NCBI RefSeq assembly: GCF_900104515.1
Contig: NZ_FNJL01000012.1
Span: 104,889-168,888, forward strand
Origin: Paracidovorax cattleyae
GTDB taxonomy: Bacteria; Pseudomonadota; Gammaproteobacteria; Burkholderiales; Burkholderiaceae_C
Direction of reading: 5' to 3'
Length of the DNA stretch: 64,000 nt
Made by a program: the position numbers and the translations under genes. The stretch's first letter is position 1. Each line of letters starts with the position of its first letter. This document shows, piece after piece, positions 55,410 through 63,499 of this stretch. A model generated the notes under the pieces. That model was not told where the DNA came from and ran no database searches. It saw nothing but the letters and a program-made list of their open reading frames with translations.

Positions 55410-56440
55410 GCACCTTGCCGCACGAGAGTACCGCCATTGCCGAACAGGCTGCCGAATGGATGGTGCGCCTGGGCAGCGACGACGCGGAAGAACGCGCCCG
55501 GGCCCAGGCCGGCTTCGCGGCCTGGAAGGCGCAGGATCGCCGCCACGCGCAGGCGGCAGCGCGCATGGAAGCCTTCATCGACCAGGTGCAGGCGGTACGC
55601 GGGCAGGCTACCGGGGGCGGCCAGGCCGCGCACGCGGCGATGCGCGCGGCATCGCAACTGCGCCGCCGCCAGCGCACCGCACGGTGGGGCAGTGCGCTGG
55701 CGCTGGCCGCGGTACTGATCCTGCCCGCGTGGTGGCTGCTGCGCGACCACCCCGCCAGCCCCTGGGCGCAGGAGCTCGCCGACCTGCGCAGCACCGAAGG
55801 ACAGTGGCGCCACCAGGTGCTCGATGATGGCTCGCAACTCACGCTGAGCGGTGCGGGCGCGGTGCGCTGGCGCCTCGATGCGCATCAGCGCGTGGTGGAA
55901 CTGCTGCGCGGCAGCGTTCTGGTGCAGGTGGCACACGACGCGTCGCGGCCCTTCTACGTGCAGACGCCGCTGGGCCGGGTGCGTGCGCTGGGCACCCGTT
56001 TCACCGTGACCTACGACGCGGCCGGCGTACGGGTGGAAATGCTCGAATCGCGAGTGGCGGTCCAGACGCCGCAACAGTGGCAGTCCGGCAGCCACGAGGC
56101 CGTGGAAGTCAGCGCGGGCCAGCGCGTGACCTTGGGCGATGCCGGCGTGGGCCGCGTCGAGCCGCTGGACCCGCAAGGCGTGGAGCAGGGCTGGCGCCGC
56201 CATCAACTGGTGGTGGATGACCGGCCGCTGTCCGAGGTACTGGACGAACTGGCCCGCCACCACACGGGCAGCCTGCACTTCGACCGGGCGGCACTGTCCA
56301 CGGTGCGCATGACGGGCGTGCTGCCGCTGGATGACCCCGGGCAGGCGTTGCAATTGCTGCAGCAGACCTTCCCGCAGTTGCGGGTACGGTCGCTCGCCTC
56401 GCGCTGGGTATGGGTGGGCCTGGCGCCGGCGCCGCCCTGA
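55406..56440 (+). CDS. FecR-like anti-sigma/sigma regulator
   Basis: A 344-residue inner-membrane regulator. A cytoplasmic anti-sigma domain (EQAAEWMVRLGSDDAEERARAQAGFAAWKAQD), one TM segment near residues 95-113 (WGSALALAAVLILPAWWLL) and a periplasmic FecR domain (YVQTPLGRVRALGTRFTV; VSAGQRV) with a C-terminal STN-like part (LSEVLDELARHHTGSLHF). It relays occupancy of the receptor to FecI. Start GTG 55406 overlaps the fecI stop (GTGA). Confidence 0.93.
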   Translation: MSTLPHESTAIAEQAAEWMVRLGSDDAEERARAQAGFAAWKAQDRRHAQAAARMEAFIDQVQAVRGQATGGGQAAHAAMRAASQLRRRQRTARWGSALALAAVLILPAWWLLRDHPASPWAQELADLRSTEGQWRHQVLDDGSQLTLSGAGAVRWRLDAHQRVVELLRGSVLVQVAHDASRPFYVQTPLGRVRALGTRFTVTYDAAGVRVEMLESRVAVQTPQQWQSGSHEAVEVSAGQRVTLGDAGVGRVEPLDPQGVEQGWRRHQLVVDDRPLSEVLDELARHHTGSLHFDRAALSTVRMTGVLPLDDPGQALQLLQQTFPQLRVRSLASRWVWVGLAPAPP

Positions 56441-56527
56441 GCAGCACATTTTTTTGCGTGAAGAGGTTCCGGTTTTGCGTTCTGGCCCGTCAAGGGCTGT
56501 GAACCCAATGAACAAAGGATCTCCAAC

Positions 56528-59038
56528 ATGCGCGACTCAATGCGTTCCGGCCCGCGCGGCGGCCTTCCGCCCCTGGCACTGTCGCTGACCCTGGCACTGG
56601 CGGCACTGTCTCCTGCGGTGCACGCCCAGCCCGACGCCTCCGCCGTGGTTCAGGCCTATGACATCCCGCCCGGCGCGCTGGGCCCGGCGCTCAACCGCTT
56701 CGCGCAAGAGGCGGGCGTGTCGCTGGCGGTGGATGCCGGCCGGGTGGCCGGAGCCACCACCGCCGGCCTGCAAGGCCGCTACAGCGTGGAAGAAGGCTTT
56801 GCGCAACTGCTCAAGGGCAGCGGTTATGCCATCCGGAAGACCGGTGCCGGCTATGGGCTCGCACCTGCACTGCCAGCCACGGTACCCCCGGCCGGTGAGC
56901 GGGATCGAACGGGCGCCCGGGCGGCCCCCGCAGAGGCCGTGGCCGCCGACGCGGCCGCCCCCGCCGGCGGCGCGGCGGAGGACGCCCCGGCAGTCCGCAC
57001 GCCGGCGGGCCGCGGCACGCTGGAAACGGTGACCGTGTCGGCCTCGCGCTCCAACATGGAGGCCGAGAAGGCGCCGCAGACGGTGCAGGTCATCACGCGC
57101 GCGCAGATCGAGCAGCAGCTGGCACTGTCCACCAATTCATCGGACGTGCTGAGCAACCTGATCCCCTCGTACACGCCCAGCCGCGGCAAGATGAACGGCA
57201 GCGGCGAGACGCTGCGGGGCCGCACGCCGCTGATCCTGGTGGACGGCGTGCCGCAGTCCAACCCCATCCGGCCCACCGGGCGCGAGGCGCATACCATCGA
57301 CTTCGCCATGGTCGACCGGGTGGAAGTGGTCCAGGGCGCCAACGCCATCAATGGCCTGGGCGCCACGGGCGGCACCATCAACCTCATCACCAAGCGACCC
57401 GAGAACGGCGCGCTCAACCAGCACGTGGACGTGCAGGCCACCATGCCCGCCGGGCACGGCGGCAGCGACAGCCTGTCCACCAGGATGGCCTACAGCGCCA
57501 ACGGCCGGCAGGACAGGCTGGACTACCTGTTCTCCATCGCCGCCGAGGACCAGGGCCTGTGGCGCGACGCGCAGGGCCGCGGCATCGGCGCGGACAACAC
57601 CCAGGGTGACCTGATGGACGCGCGCAGCTACGACGTGCTGGGCAAGCTTGGCTACTGGCTGGACGACGACCAGCGGCTGCAACTGTCGATCAACCGCTAC
57701 CGCATCAAGTCGCAGGCTGACTACATCGGCGTGGCGGGCGATCGCACGCGCGGCATTCCCACCACCTCCACCCGAGGCACGCCAGCGGGTGCGCCGCCTT
57801 TCAACGAAGTCCAGACCTCGGCCATCACCTACAACCACTACAACCTGGCGGGCATGGAGCTGTCGGCCCTGGCGTTCAGCCAGGAGTTCGAGGCGCTGTT
57901 CGGCGGTGACCGCTCGGCCACCTTCCAGGACCCGCTGATCGCGCCGCGCGGCACGCTGGTGGACCAGTCGCGCGCCAAATCGTCCAAGCTGGGCACCAAG
58001 GTCACGCTGACCCGCGCCGACCTGCTGGACGACCGGCTCAAGCTCACCGGCGGCTTCGACACGCTGGTGGACAAGGGCAAGCAGGACCTGTTCGGTACCG
58101 GCCGAACCTACGTGCCCGATTCGGAATACCGCAACCTGTCGCTCTTCCTGCAGGGGGAGTACAGGCTGCTCGACCAGGTCACGCTGCACGGCGGCGTGCG
58201 CAGGGAATACGCGGATCTGAAGATCGACAGCTACCGCACGCTGGCGGCCTACAACCGCGTGGCCGTGCAGGGCGGCACGCTCGACTTCGGTGAGACGCTC
58301 TACAACGCCGGCATCGTCTTCGAACCTGCCAAGGACTGGAACGTCTATGCCAGCTATTCCGAAGGCTTCGGCATGCCGGACGTGGGCCGCGTGCTGCGGT
58401 CCATCAACACGCCGGGCCAGAACGTGGACGACATGAAGAGCCTGAGCCCCATCGTCACCCAGAGCGTGGAGCTGGGCACGCGCGTGAAACGCGGTGACTG
58501 GGAGGCCGAGGCCAGCTGGTTCCGGTCGTCCTCCGACTACGGCACGCGGGTGCTGCGGGTGAACGAGGCCTTCATGCTCGCACGCGAGAAAAACCGCATC
58601 GACGGGCTCGAGGCCAGCCTGGGCTGGCAGGTCCACCGCGCCCACAAGGCCAGGCTGGCCTATTCGCGCACCAAAGGCCGCTACGACAGCAACGACGATG
58701 GCCGCCTGGACGCGCGGCTCGACGGCCTGAACATCGCGCCCGACCGGCTGGTGGCCAGTTGGACGGCGCAGTGGAATGAACAGCTCTCATCCTTCGTGCA
58801 GGTGCAGCGCGCCTTCAGCCGCACCTTCGACAATCCGGCCATGAATTTCGGCGGCTACACGCTGGTGGACGCCAGCGTGCAGTACAGGCTGCCCAAGGGC
58901 CGGCTGCGGCTGGCCGTGGCCAACCTGTTCAACCGCGACTACATCACCTACTACTCGCAAAGCGCGCTGGTGGAGCCGCTGCGGTACTTCGCGGGCCGCG
59001 GCCGCACGCTGACGCTGGGCTATTCGGTGGACTTCTGA
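56528..59038 (+). CDS. TonB-dependent siderophore receptor with signalling (STN) domain
   Basis: A FecA/FpvA-type receptor of 836 residues. Signal peptide to about residue 36 (AALSPAVHA|QP), STN domain ~45-110 (YDIPPGALGPALNRFAQEAGVSL), a TonB-box-like LETVTVSA near 164, plug (RGRTPLILVDGVPQSNP; VEVVQGANAINGLGATGGTINLIT) and a 22-strand barrel ending in LTLGYSVDF. It imports a ferric chelate and signals through the neighbouring FecR/FecI. The ligand cannot be named from sequence; the hydroxamate/coprogen class is possible. AAAGGA precedes the ATG. The next gene begins with its last base. Confidence 0.94.
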   Translation: MRDSMRSGPRGGLPPLALSLTLALAALSPAVHAQPDASAVVQAYDIPPGALGPALNRFAQEAGVSLAVDAGRVAGATTAGLQGRYSVEEGFAQLLKGSGYAIRKTGAGYGLAPALPATVPPAGERDRTGARAAPAEAVAADAAAPAGGAAEDAPAVRTPAGRGTLETVTVSASRSNMEAEKAPQTVQVITRAQIEQQLALSTNSSDVLSNLIPSYTPSRGKMNGSGETLRGRTPLILVDGVPQSNPIRPTGREAHTIDFAMVDRVEVVQGANAINGLGATGGTINLITKRPENGALNQHVDVQATMPAGHGGSDSLSTRMAYSANGRQDRLDYLFSIAAEDQGLWRDAQGRGIGADNTQGDLMDARSYDVLGKLGYWLDDDQRLQLSINRYRIKSQADYIGVAGDRTRGIPTTSTRGTPAGAPPFNEVQTSAITYNHYNLAGMELSALAFSQEFEALFGGDRSATFQDPLIAPRGTLVDQSRAKSSKLGTKVTLTRADLLDDRLKLTGGFDTLVDKGKQDLFGTGRTYVPDSEYRNLSLFLQGEYRLLDQVTLHGGVRREYADLKIDSYRTLAAYNRVAVQGGTLDFGETLYNAGIVFEPAKDWNVYASYSEGFGMPDVGRVLRSINTPGQNVDDMKSLSPIVTQSVELGTRVKRGDWEAEASWFRSSSDYGTRVLRVNEAFMLAREKNRIDGLEASLGWQVHRAHKARLAYSRTKGRYDSNDDGRLDARLDGLNIAPDRLVASWTAQWNEQLSSFVQVQRAFSRTFDNPAMNFGGYTLVDASVQYRLPKGRLRLAVANLFNRDYITYYSQSALVEPLRYFAGRGRTLTLGYSVDF

Positions 59039-59337
59039 TGGCTTACAGCGCAGCGACGGTGGCGTGCACCGCGGCACGCGCAGTGGTGGCCGTGGCTGGC
59101 GGCTATGGCGTGGTGCATCTGGCGACAACGGCCACTGCCAGCGCGCTGGCCCGCGGCGGCCTGGCGCCGTCCGATGCCGTCGTGGCGGCCGCCATGCTGG
59201 GCTTTCCGGCCTACCTGGGCGTGTTGCTCTGGGCGCTGGCGTGCCCCCGGCTGCTGCGCCTGGCCGGCGTGCTGGGCCTGGCCGCCGCGGGCTGCGCTGC
59301 GGCGGGCTGGTGGCTGCAGCCGGGCATGCCCGCATGA
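59038..59337 (+). CDS. Small membrane protein of iron-uptake operons (DUF3649-like)
   Basis: A 99-residue protein with three hydrophobic segments (ARAVVAVAGGYGVVHLATTA; AAAMLGFPAYLGVLLWALACP; LAGVLGLAAAGCAAAGWWL). Small proteins of this kind regularly sit between TonB receptors and PepSY membrane proteins; DUF3649 is the likely family. Its function is unknown, probably part of a membrane complex handling ferric siderophores. Its ATG overlaps the receptor stop, and its stop overlaps the PepSY gene (ATGA). Confidence 0.75.
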   Translation: MAYSAATVACTAARAVVAVAGGYGVVHLATTATASALARGGLAPSDAVVAAAMLGFPAYLGVLLWALACPRLLRLAGVLGLAAAGCAAAGWWLQPGMPA

Positions 59338-60875
59338 GCGCGGCGCCCGCCCCCACCGCCCGCTGGCGCACGCGCATGGCGGGTGTGCACACCTGGTGCG
59401 GCATCGTGCTAGGAGTGCTGCTGCTGGTCGTCTTCTGGATGGGCACGCTCAGCGTATTCGACCGGGAACTGGACCGCTGGATGATGCCCGCCACCCGGCT
59501 GCCGGCGCCGCATCGACCGCCACCGCTGGACGCGCTGCAGCCCGCCGTCCAGGCGCTGGTGCCGGCCGGCGCCCGCCAATGGCGTATCGACTGGGCCACG
59601 CCGCGCACGCCCGTGCTGCGCCTGTCCTGGCAGGGCCCGGACGGCGTGCGTGGCCAGCGCTACCTGGATGCGGCCACGCTGGCGGTGCTGCCGGCGCCGG
59701 GCACCTGGGGTGCCAGCGGCTTCATTTTCCCGTTCCACTATGGCCTGCATTGGGACTGGAAGGACCTGGGCAAATGGCTGGTGGGCCTGGCCGGCATGGG
59801 CATGCTGGTGCTGCTGGTGGGCGGCTTGGTGATCCACCGCCGCCTGCTGGCGGACTTCTTCACGTTCCGGCCGCGCAGCCGGCTGCCGCGCAGCAGCCTG
59901 GACCTGCACAACCTCACGGGCGTGATGGGCCTGCCCTTCCATGTGGCGATCACGATGTCGGGGCTGGTGATCTTCTGGTCGCTGTACTTTCCGCAGGCGC
60001 ACGTGGGTGTGTACGGCGACGGCCCCCAGGCCCGCGCCGCCGTGCAGGCCGACGGCTATGGCCGCTACCAGCGCCCGCGCGCAGGGCCGGCGACAGCACC
60101 CATGGCATCGCTGGACGCCATGGCCGACGCGGCACGCCGCACCTGGGGCGCGGGCGCGGAGCCGTACTTCCTGCGCGTGTGGAACCCAGGCGACCGGCAC
60201 GCCACGGTGGAGCTGCGCCGCTCCTATGCGCGCGAGGTGCCGATGAACCTGGACCAGCTTTTCTTCGACGCCGCCACCGGCCATCCCCTGCACCGCTTCG
60301 AGGCGGCGCCGGCCATGGGCGTGCAGCGCTTCATCTCGGGCCTGCATTTCATCCAGTTCGAGCATCCGCTGCTGCGCTGGCTGTACTTCGGGCTGGGACT
60401 TTCGGGCTGCGTGCTCATCGCGAGCGGCCTGGTGCACTGGCTGGCAGCACGGCGCGCGCGCACGCCGCCGGGCCTGCGCTGGCGCCTGGTCGAGTCGCTC
60501 TGCATCGCCGGCACGACCGGCACCGTGGTGGCCACGCTGGCCTTCCTGGCTGCCAATCGCCTGCTCCCCGATACAGCGCATGCCATGGGCTTGGCCCGTG
60601 CGGAGCTGGAGGCGGCCGCGTTCTACGGCACCTGGCTGGCCTGCCTGGCGCTTGCGCTGGTGCGTGGTCCCAAGGCCTGGCGCGATCAGGCCATGGCCAT
60701 CTCCGGCCTCGCGTTGGTGTGCGTGGTGCTGAATGCGCTGACGACGCGGGCCTACGGCACGGCATGGTCGCGCACGCCGGCAGCCGTGGTCGGGGTGGAC
60801 ATCATGTTGCTGCTGCTGGCCACCGTGGCAGCATGGTCTGCGCAGCGCATTGCACGCGGAAGTGCCGCCGCATGA
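59334..60875 (+). CDS. PepSY-associated TM protein (putative ferric-siderophore reductase)
   Basis: A 513-residue inner membrane protein with a PepSY_TM arrangement: first TM WCGIVLGVLLLVVFWMGTLSVFDRELDRWM, PepSY-like periplasmic segments, FIFPFHYGLHWDWKDLGKWLVGLAGMGMLVLLVGGL near 130-170, DLHNLTGVMGLPFHVAITMSGL and HFIQFEHPLLRWLYFGLGLSGCVLIASG with conserved His residues that may bind heme. FpvG/PiuB-like relatives reduce siderophore iron in the periplasm. It sits in the operon after the receptor, overlapping both neighbours. Confidence 0.88.
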   Translation: MSAAPAPTARWRTRMAGVHTWCGIVLGVLLLVVFWMGTLSVFDRELDRWMMPATRLPAPHRPPPLDALQPAVQALVPAGARQWRIDWATPRTPVLRLSWQGPDGVRGQRYLDAATLAVLPAPGTWGASGFIFPFHYGLHWDWKDLGKWLVGLAGMGMLVLLVGGLVIHRRLLADFFTFRPRSRLPRSSLDLHNLTGVMGLPFHVAITMSGLVIFWSLYFPQAHVGVYGDGPQARAAVQADGYGRYQRPRAGPATAPMASLDAMADAARRTWGAGAEPYFLRVWNPGDRHATVELRRSYAREVPMNLDQLFFDAATGHPLHRFEAAPAMGVQRFISGLHFIQFEHPLLRWLYFGLGLSGCVLIASGLVHWLAARRARTPPGLRWRLVESLCIAGTTGTVVATLAFLAANRLLPDTAHAMGLARAELEAAAFYGTWLACLALALVRGPKAWRDQAMAISGLALVCVVLNALTTRAYGTAWSRTPAAVVGVDIMLLLLATVAAWSAQRIARGSAAA

Positions 60876-61552
60876 GCGGGGGCGCGCTGACAGCCTGCGC
60901 AGCGGCCTGCCTGGGCGCCGCGTGGTGGCTGCTGTACCTGGCGACCCGGCGGGTGCAGGACACCTTGCCCACACCCATATCCAGCAGATCGGTTGCGGGC
61001 CTGCGAATCGTTTCGGCGGGGCTGGGGACGCTGGCATGGCTCGCATGCGCTGCTGCCGACGGCATCGCCATGGGAACCTTGCTCTGGGCCGCTTTGTGGA
61101 GCGCCAGCGGCTTCGGCCTCATGGCCTTGCTGACCGGGGCGCCTCGATGGATGGGGCGCCTGGTACTTGCAAGCCATGCAACCATTCGCTCCCGAAGCGG
61201 CAATGGCCTGACCGTTTCCCTTGCAATCCCCACGTACCAATCTTCCGGCGCAAGGGCCGGCGGCCATCCCGATGCCGCACCTGCCAATGAAAAAGCCTTC
61301 CAAATCGTCGACTTGAAAGGCTTTTCGTATCTGGTGGCGCTTCAGGGAAAGGAGGCCCCCAACCCAAGCGGCACCTATCAGTCGGGCTCCAGGAGCACAG
61401 CGTTCGCAGCGGACAAGAGTTGCTTTAGCCGCCCATTGTGCCAGAGGTTGTGCCACCTAACTCAACGCGGAACGTCGAGTGTCCGGCTCGAGAAAAAAGT
61501 GGTCTTCCAAAGCGCTGGCATTGCGGGTCAGACAGCGCCGTCCACAGGGTGA
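60872..61552 (+). CDS. DUF3325-like small membrane protein fused to a foreign C-terminal tail
   Basis: The first ~95 residues (LTACAAACLGAAWWLLYLATRR; GLGTLAWLACAAADGIAMGTLLWAALWSASGFGLMALLTG) look like the three-TM DUF3325 protein that closes PepSY iron operons, usually about 110 residues long. After about residue 100 (nt ~61170) the frame runs on for ~125 residues through low-quality sequence crossing a terminator-like hairpin and a tRNA-end-like motif. The normal stop appears to have been lost through an insertion or recombination. The tail is unlikely to be functional. Confidence 0.6.
   Translation: MSGGALTACAAACLGAAWWLLYLATRRVQDTLPTPISSRSVAGLRIVSAGLGTLAWLACAAADGIAMGTLLWAALWSASGFGLMALLTGAPRWMGRLVLASHATIRSRSGNGLTVSLAIPTYQSSGARAGGHPDAAPANEKAFQIVDLKGFSYLVALQGKEAPNPSGTYQSGSRSTAFAADKSCFSRPLCQRLCHLTQRGTSSVRLEKKVVFQSAGIAGQTAPSTG
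61291..61325 (-). terminator. Terminator-like hairpin next to a tRNA-3'-end-like sequence
   Basis: AAAAGCCTT (61291-61299) and AAGGCTTTT (61317-61325) form a perfect 9-bp stem; on the minus strand GGCTTTTTC follows, a good intrinsic terminator. Six bases upstream on the same strand, 61332-61347 reads CCCTGAAGCGCCACCA, resembling the 3' end of a tRNA. No complete tRNA is present. Confidence 0.55.
61435..61447. repeat. 13-bp direct repeat, left copy
   Basis: ATTGTGCCAGAGG, repeated exactly at 63500-63512. The two copies bracket the structured transcript and the two-gene operon, so they may be attachment-site cores or target duplications. Confidence 0.5.
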
Positions 61553-61558
61553 TACAAT
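61550..61558 (+). promoter_or_regulatory. Extended -10 promoter of the orphan transcript
   Basis: TGATACAAT (TGn plus TACAAT) is an extended -10; CAGACA at 61529-61534 is a partial -35 with an 18-bp spacer. It precedes the structured RNA region whose terminator lies at 61808-61831. Confidence 0.5.
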
Positions 61559-61564
61559 CAGGCC

Positions 61565-61835
61565 GTTGCATACAGTGCAACCGACACGCATGCGCGAAAC
61601 CTAGGCTCACTTGCTGAGCACGGGGGAAGCGCCCCGCGGTAACGCGGGCGAGGTAGCTGAAAGTGGGATCTTCGTGCCCCCCTTTTTCAGTTTGGTGAGA
61701 GGAGTTAGATCGTCGGCTTGGCTTCATGAGGCTTCCGACGTTGGCCGGCTCACCATCATGTGCGGGAGAAGTTTTCTCCAGTCGAGGCATCAAAGTTACC
61801 TGCAATATGGCCAGCATCGCTGGCCATTTTGCTTT
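61565..61835 (+). ncRNA. Putative structured small RNA of unknown family (~270 nt)
   Basis: The segment between an extended -10 promoter and an intrinsic terminator has no convincing coding frame but contains seven perfect hairpins: GTTGCA/TGCAAC (61565-61581), GCTCA/TGAGC (61605-61619), CCCGCG-GTAA-CGCGGG (61633-61648, GNRA-type loop), CTGAAA/TTTCAG (61657-61690), CGTCGG/CCGACG (61711-61740), GGAGAA/TTCTCC (61765-61779) and the terminator. It does not show tmRNA, RNase P, SRP or 6S signatures that I recognise. The 5' hairpin lies right at the expected transcription start. It is convergent with the two-gene operon on the other strand. Confidence 0.5.
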
Positions 61836-61837
61836 TT
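61808..61837 (+). terminator. Intrinsic terminator of the orphan transcript
   Basis: TGGCCAGC (61808-61815), loop ATC, GCTGGCCA (61819-61826), then TTTTGCTTTTT. The T-run is only on the plus strand, so it ends a plus-strand transcript although no plus-strand gene precedes it. It abuts the stop of the convergent 300-residue ORF. Confidence 0.8.
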
Positions 61838-62738
61838 AGACCCGGACGAAATCGTTCGGCGCGATGTTCAAGTGTGGATCGCCTGCCATTTCCGCAGGTG
61901 GTAGGTGGCATGTGCAGAACCGCCCGTGTAGCTTCTTTGGGGAGTCCTTCTGAACGTCGTAGTGGAATGCGGAATGAAATGGAGCCCCCAAGCGCCTGAA
62001 CGCAGACAGCAGGCACGACTCAGACGGGTGGTCACCAGGCATATTGGGTATACCGTGCAGTGCTTTGCCCGGAGCACGGAATTCAACGCCACGTTCATCG
62101 CAGTAGCACTGCTTACTCGACTTCTCGATCTGGTGCTTAGGATGCCATTGTTCAAAGTCCTTCACCGCCTCGCCCAGCATTCGCAAAGACTCTTCATCCT
62201 CTGTCAGTTGAGCCAGTGACTGTTCCAGCCGCTTTAGCCACTCTTCGAAACTGCCGGAACGAAAATTGCCTAAAGGGAGTAACAAAGGCGTTCGATTGGC
62301 TTTATCGACAACTTGTTTGTGAAGAGTCGTGATCGCGCGGCGCGCCCTTACCGTTGCCGACAGAAGGAGATTGAAAAGACGATTCAGTGACGCGCGCTTC
62401 GCGTCGGAAGTGCTGCCTTCCATTTCCCACTCAACACCCACCGTCAGGGTCGATGGAAAAAAGGCCTGCTCGAACCGGGTGGCGTCAGTGCCTGGTGCAC
62501 GCACGTAGATCACCGCATACCCCGTGGTTGCCATGCAGGATTGCTTATCGAGATCCGTTGCCAGACGACTGTAGAAGCGCCGGAGAATGTTGCGTGTAGT
62601 CAGTTCTAATGACCTGCCCGGCTGCAAGGCGAACCCCTCGAAGGTCGTATTCTCGCCGGCGAGTACCGTTTGTCGGGCCGCTACCGCGTCGTAAGCCTCG
62701 CCCGCGGGAATCCCTGCGTAAGCAAAGACGAACTGCAT
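61836..62738 (-). CDS. Uncharacterised protein with Cys/His-rich C-terminal third
   Basis: I do not recognise the family of this 300-residue protein. The N-terminal part is mixed alpha/beta; residues ~155-200 are strongly helical and charged (EEWLKRLEQSLAQLTEDEESLRMLGEAVKDFEQW). The C-terminal third has a possible metal site: CYC near 213, SESC near 245, FCTCH near 282, with several His, and ends DPHLNIAPNDFVRV, which looks like a conserved terminal motif. No TM segment or signal peptide. It starts 3 bp after the stop of the upstream gene, so the two form one operon. Codon use and GC are lower than in the neighbouring iron operon. Confidence 0.7.
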   Translation of the reverse strand: MQFVFAYAGIPAGEAYDAVAARQTVLAGENTTFEGFALQPGRSLELTTRNILRRFYSRLATDLDKQSCMATTGYAVIYVRAPGTDATRFEQAFFPSTLTVGVEWEMEGSTSDAKRASLNRLFNLLLSATVRARRAITTLHKQVVDKANRTPLLLPLGNFRSGSFEEWLKRLEQSLAQLTEDEESLRMLGEAVKDFEQWHPKHQIEKSSKQCYCDERGVEFRAPGKALHGIPNMPGDHPSESCLLSAFRRLGAPFHSAFHYDVQKDSPKKLHGRFCTCHLPPAEMAGDPHLNIAPNDFVRV

Positions 62739-62741
62739 GAT

Positions 62742-63455
62742 TCAAGGCGACGCACGCAGGAGCTTATGAACGATATCAAGTGGGAGTGTGACCCTGCGTA
62801 GATCTCCGTCGTCTAGAGTTGAGAGGATGGCATCTAGGAGAGATTTGCTGTGGCTGGGAGGCTCGCTCTTGCGCGGTGCTAGCTTTTCATACCCAACTTC
62901 GTTCTCCTGCATCCACTTTGCAATCCGCGCATGGATTTCCTCTAAGAACGATTCACTGCCCGGGTCAACCGCGGGCACATCAACAGTAAGGGAGCCAGCA
63001 GGAGGGGGCTGTTCGATAGGCTCTTGATCACTGAATTTCGGTTCCGGCTCCAGCCAAATCAGCCTACGATGACCAGGTTCCAATGGCTTGGTAAAAGCGC
63101 CCCAGACCGCCGGGTGATATCGCAGTCGCTGCTCGGCGGGCTTTGGCGCAGTGACTCGGAACAGCTTCTCGTCGGATGGATCCAGATCCAGTCCGGCTGG
63201 GAAGGCCCAAGAGTCCAGAGGGCGGAGCGGAGATGGGATGACGCTCACATCGGTCGACATGTGACTCTTCAGGAAGTACTTCAACTTCTGAGTGCCCATC
63301 ACTGCGCGAAGCTCGGGCTTTTCCTTGAAGATCGCCCAACCCAAGTTTTGGAGGAGCATGCCCGCTCTCTCACGATCAAAATGCTCGTCGACTTTCTTCT
63401 TTACAAAGGCGCGGAAGTCGTCGAGTGTGGCGGAGGAAGGCGCTGCGTCATCCAT
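62742..63455 (-). CDS. Uncharacterised protein with a possible LOTUS/OST-HTH domain
   Basis: A 237-residue protein. Residues ~27-75 (LLQNLGWAIFKEKPELRAV, then MGTQKLKYFLKSHM and a beta strand VSVIP) resemble the winged-helix pattern of LOTUS/OST-HTH RNA-binding domains: a helix with LG, a GxxKLxxFL motif, then a strand. The middle is Pro/Glu-rich and the C-terminus (residues ~165-237) is helical and charged. The start at 63455 is preferred over the upstream ATG because AAGGCGAG lies just before it. First gene of a two-gene operon; the promoter lies in the ~100 bp before the IS element. The domain call is from pattern reading only. Confidence 0.65.
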   Translation of the reverse strand: MDDAAPSSATLDDFRAFVKKKVDEHFDRERAGMLLQNLGWAIFKEKPELRAVMGTQKLKYFLKSHMSTDVSVIPSPLRPLDSWAFPAGLDLDPSDEKLFRVTAPKPAEQRLRYHPAVWGAFTKPLEPGHRRLIWLEPEPKFSDQEPIEQPPPAGSLTVDVPAVDPGSESFLEEIHARIAKWMQENEVGYEKLAPRKSEPPSHSKSLLDAILSTLDDGDLRRVTLPLDIVHKLLRASP

Positions 63456-63499
63456 GTTGTCTCGCCTTAAAAGATGCTTAAAAATCACTCAGGTCAAGA

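Noticed and set aside
61726..61839. 37-codon plus-strand ORF (MRLPTLAGS...)
   Set aside because: The nearest Shine-Dalgarno-like AGAGGAG is about 20 bases too far upstream and the frame ends beyond the terminator hairpin; kept only as a remote possibility.
61611..61904. 97-codon plus-strand ORF in the orphan transcript
   Set aside because: No ribosome-binding site, no recognisable domain, and it reads through the intrinsic terminator.
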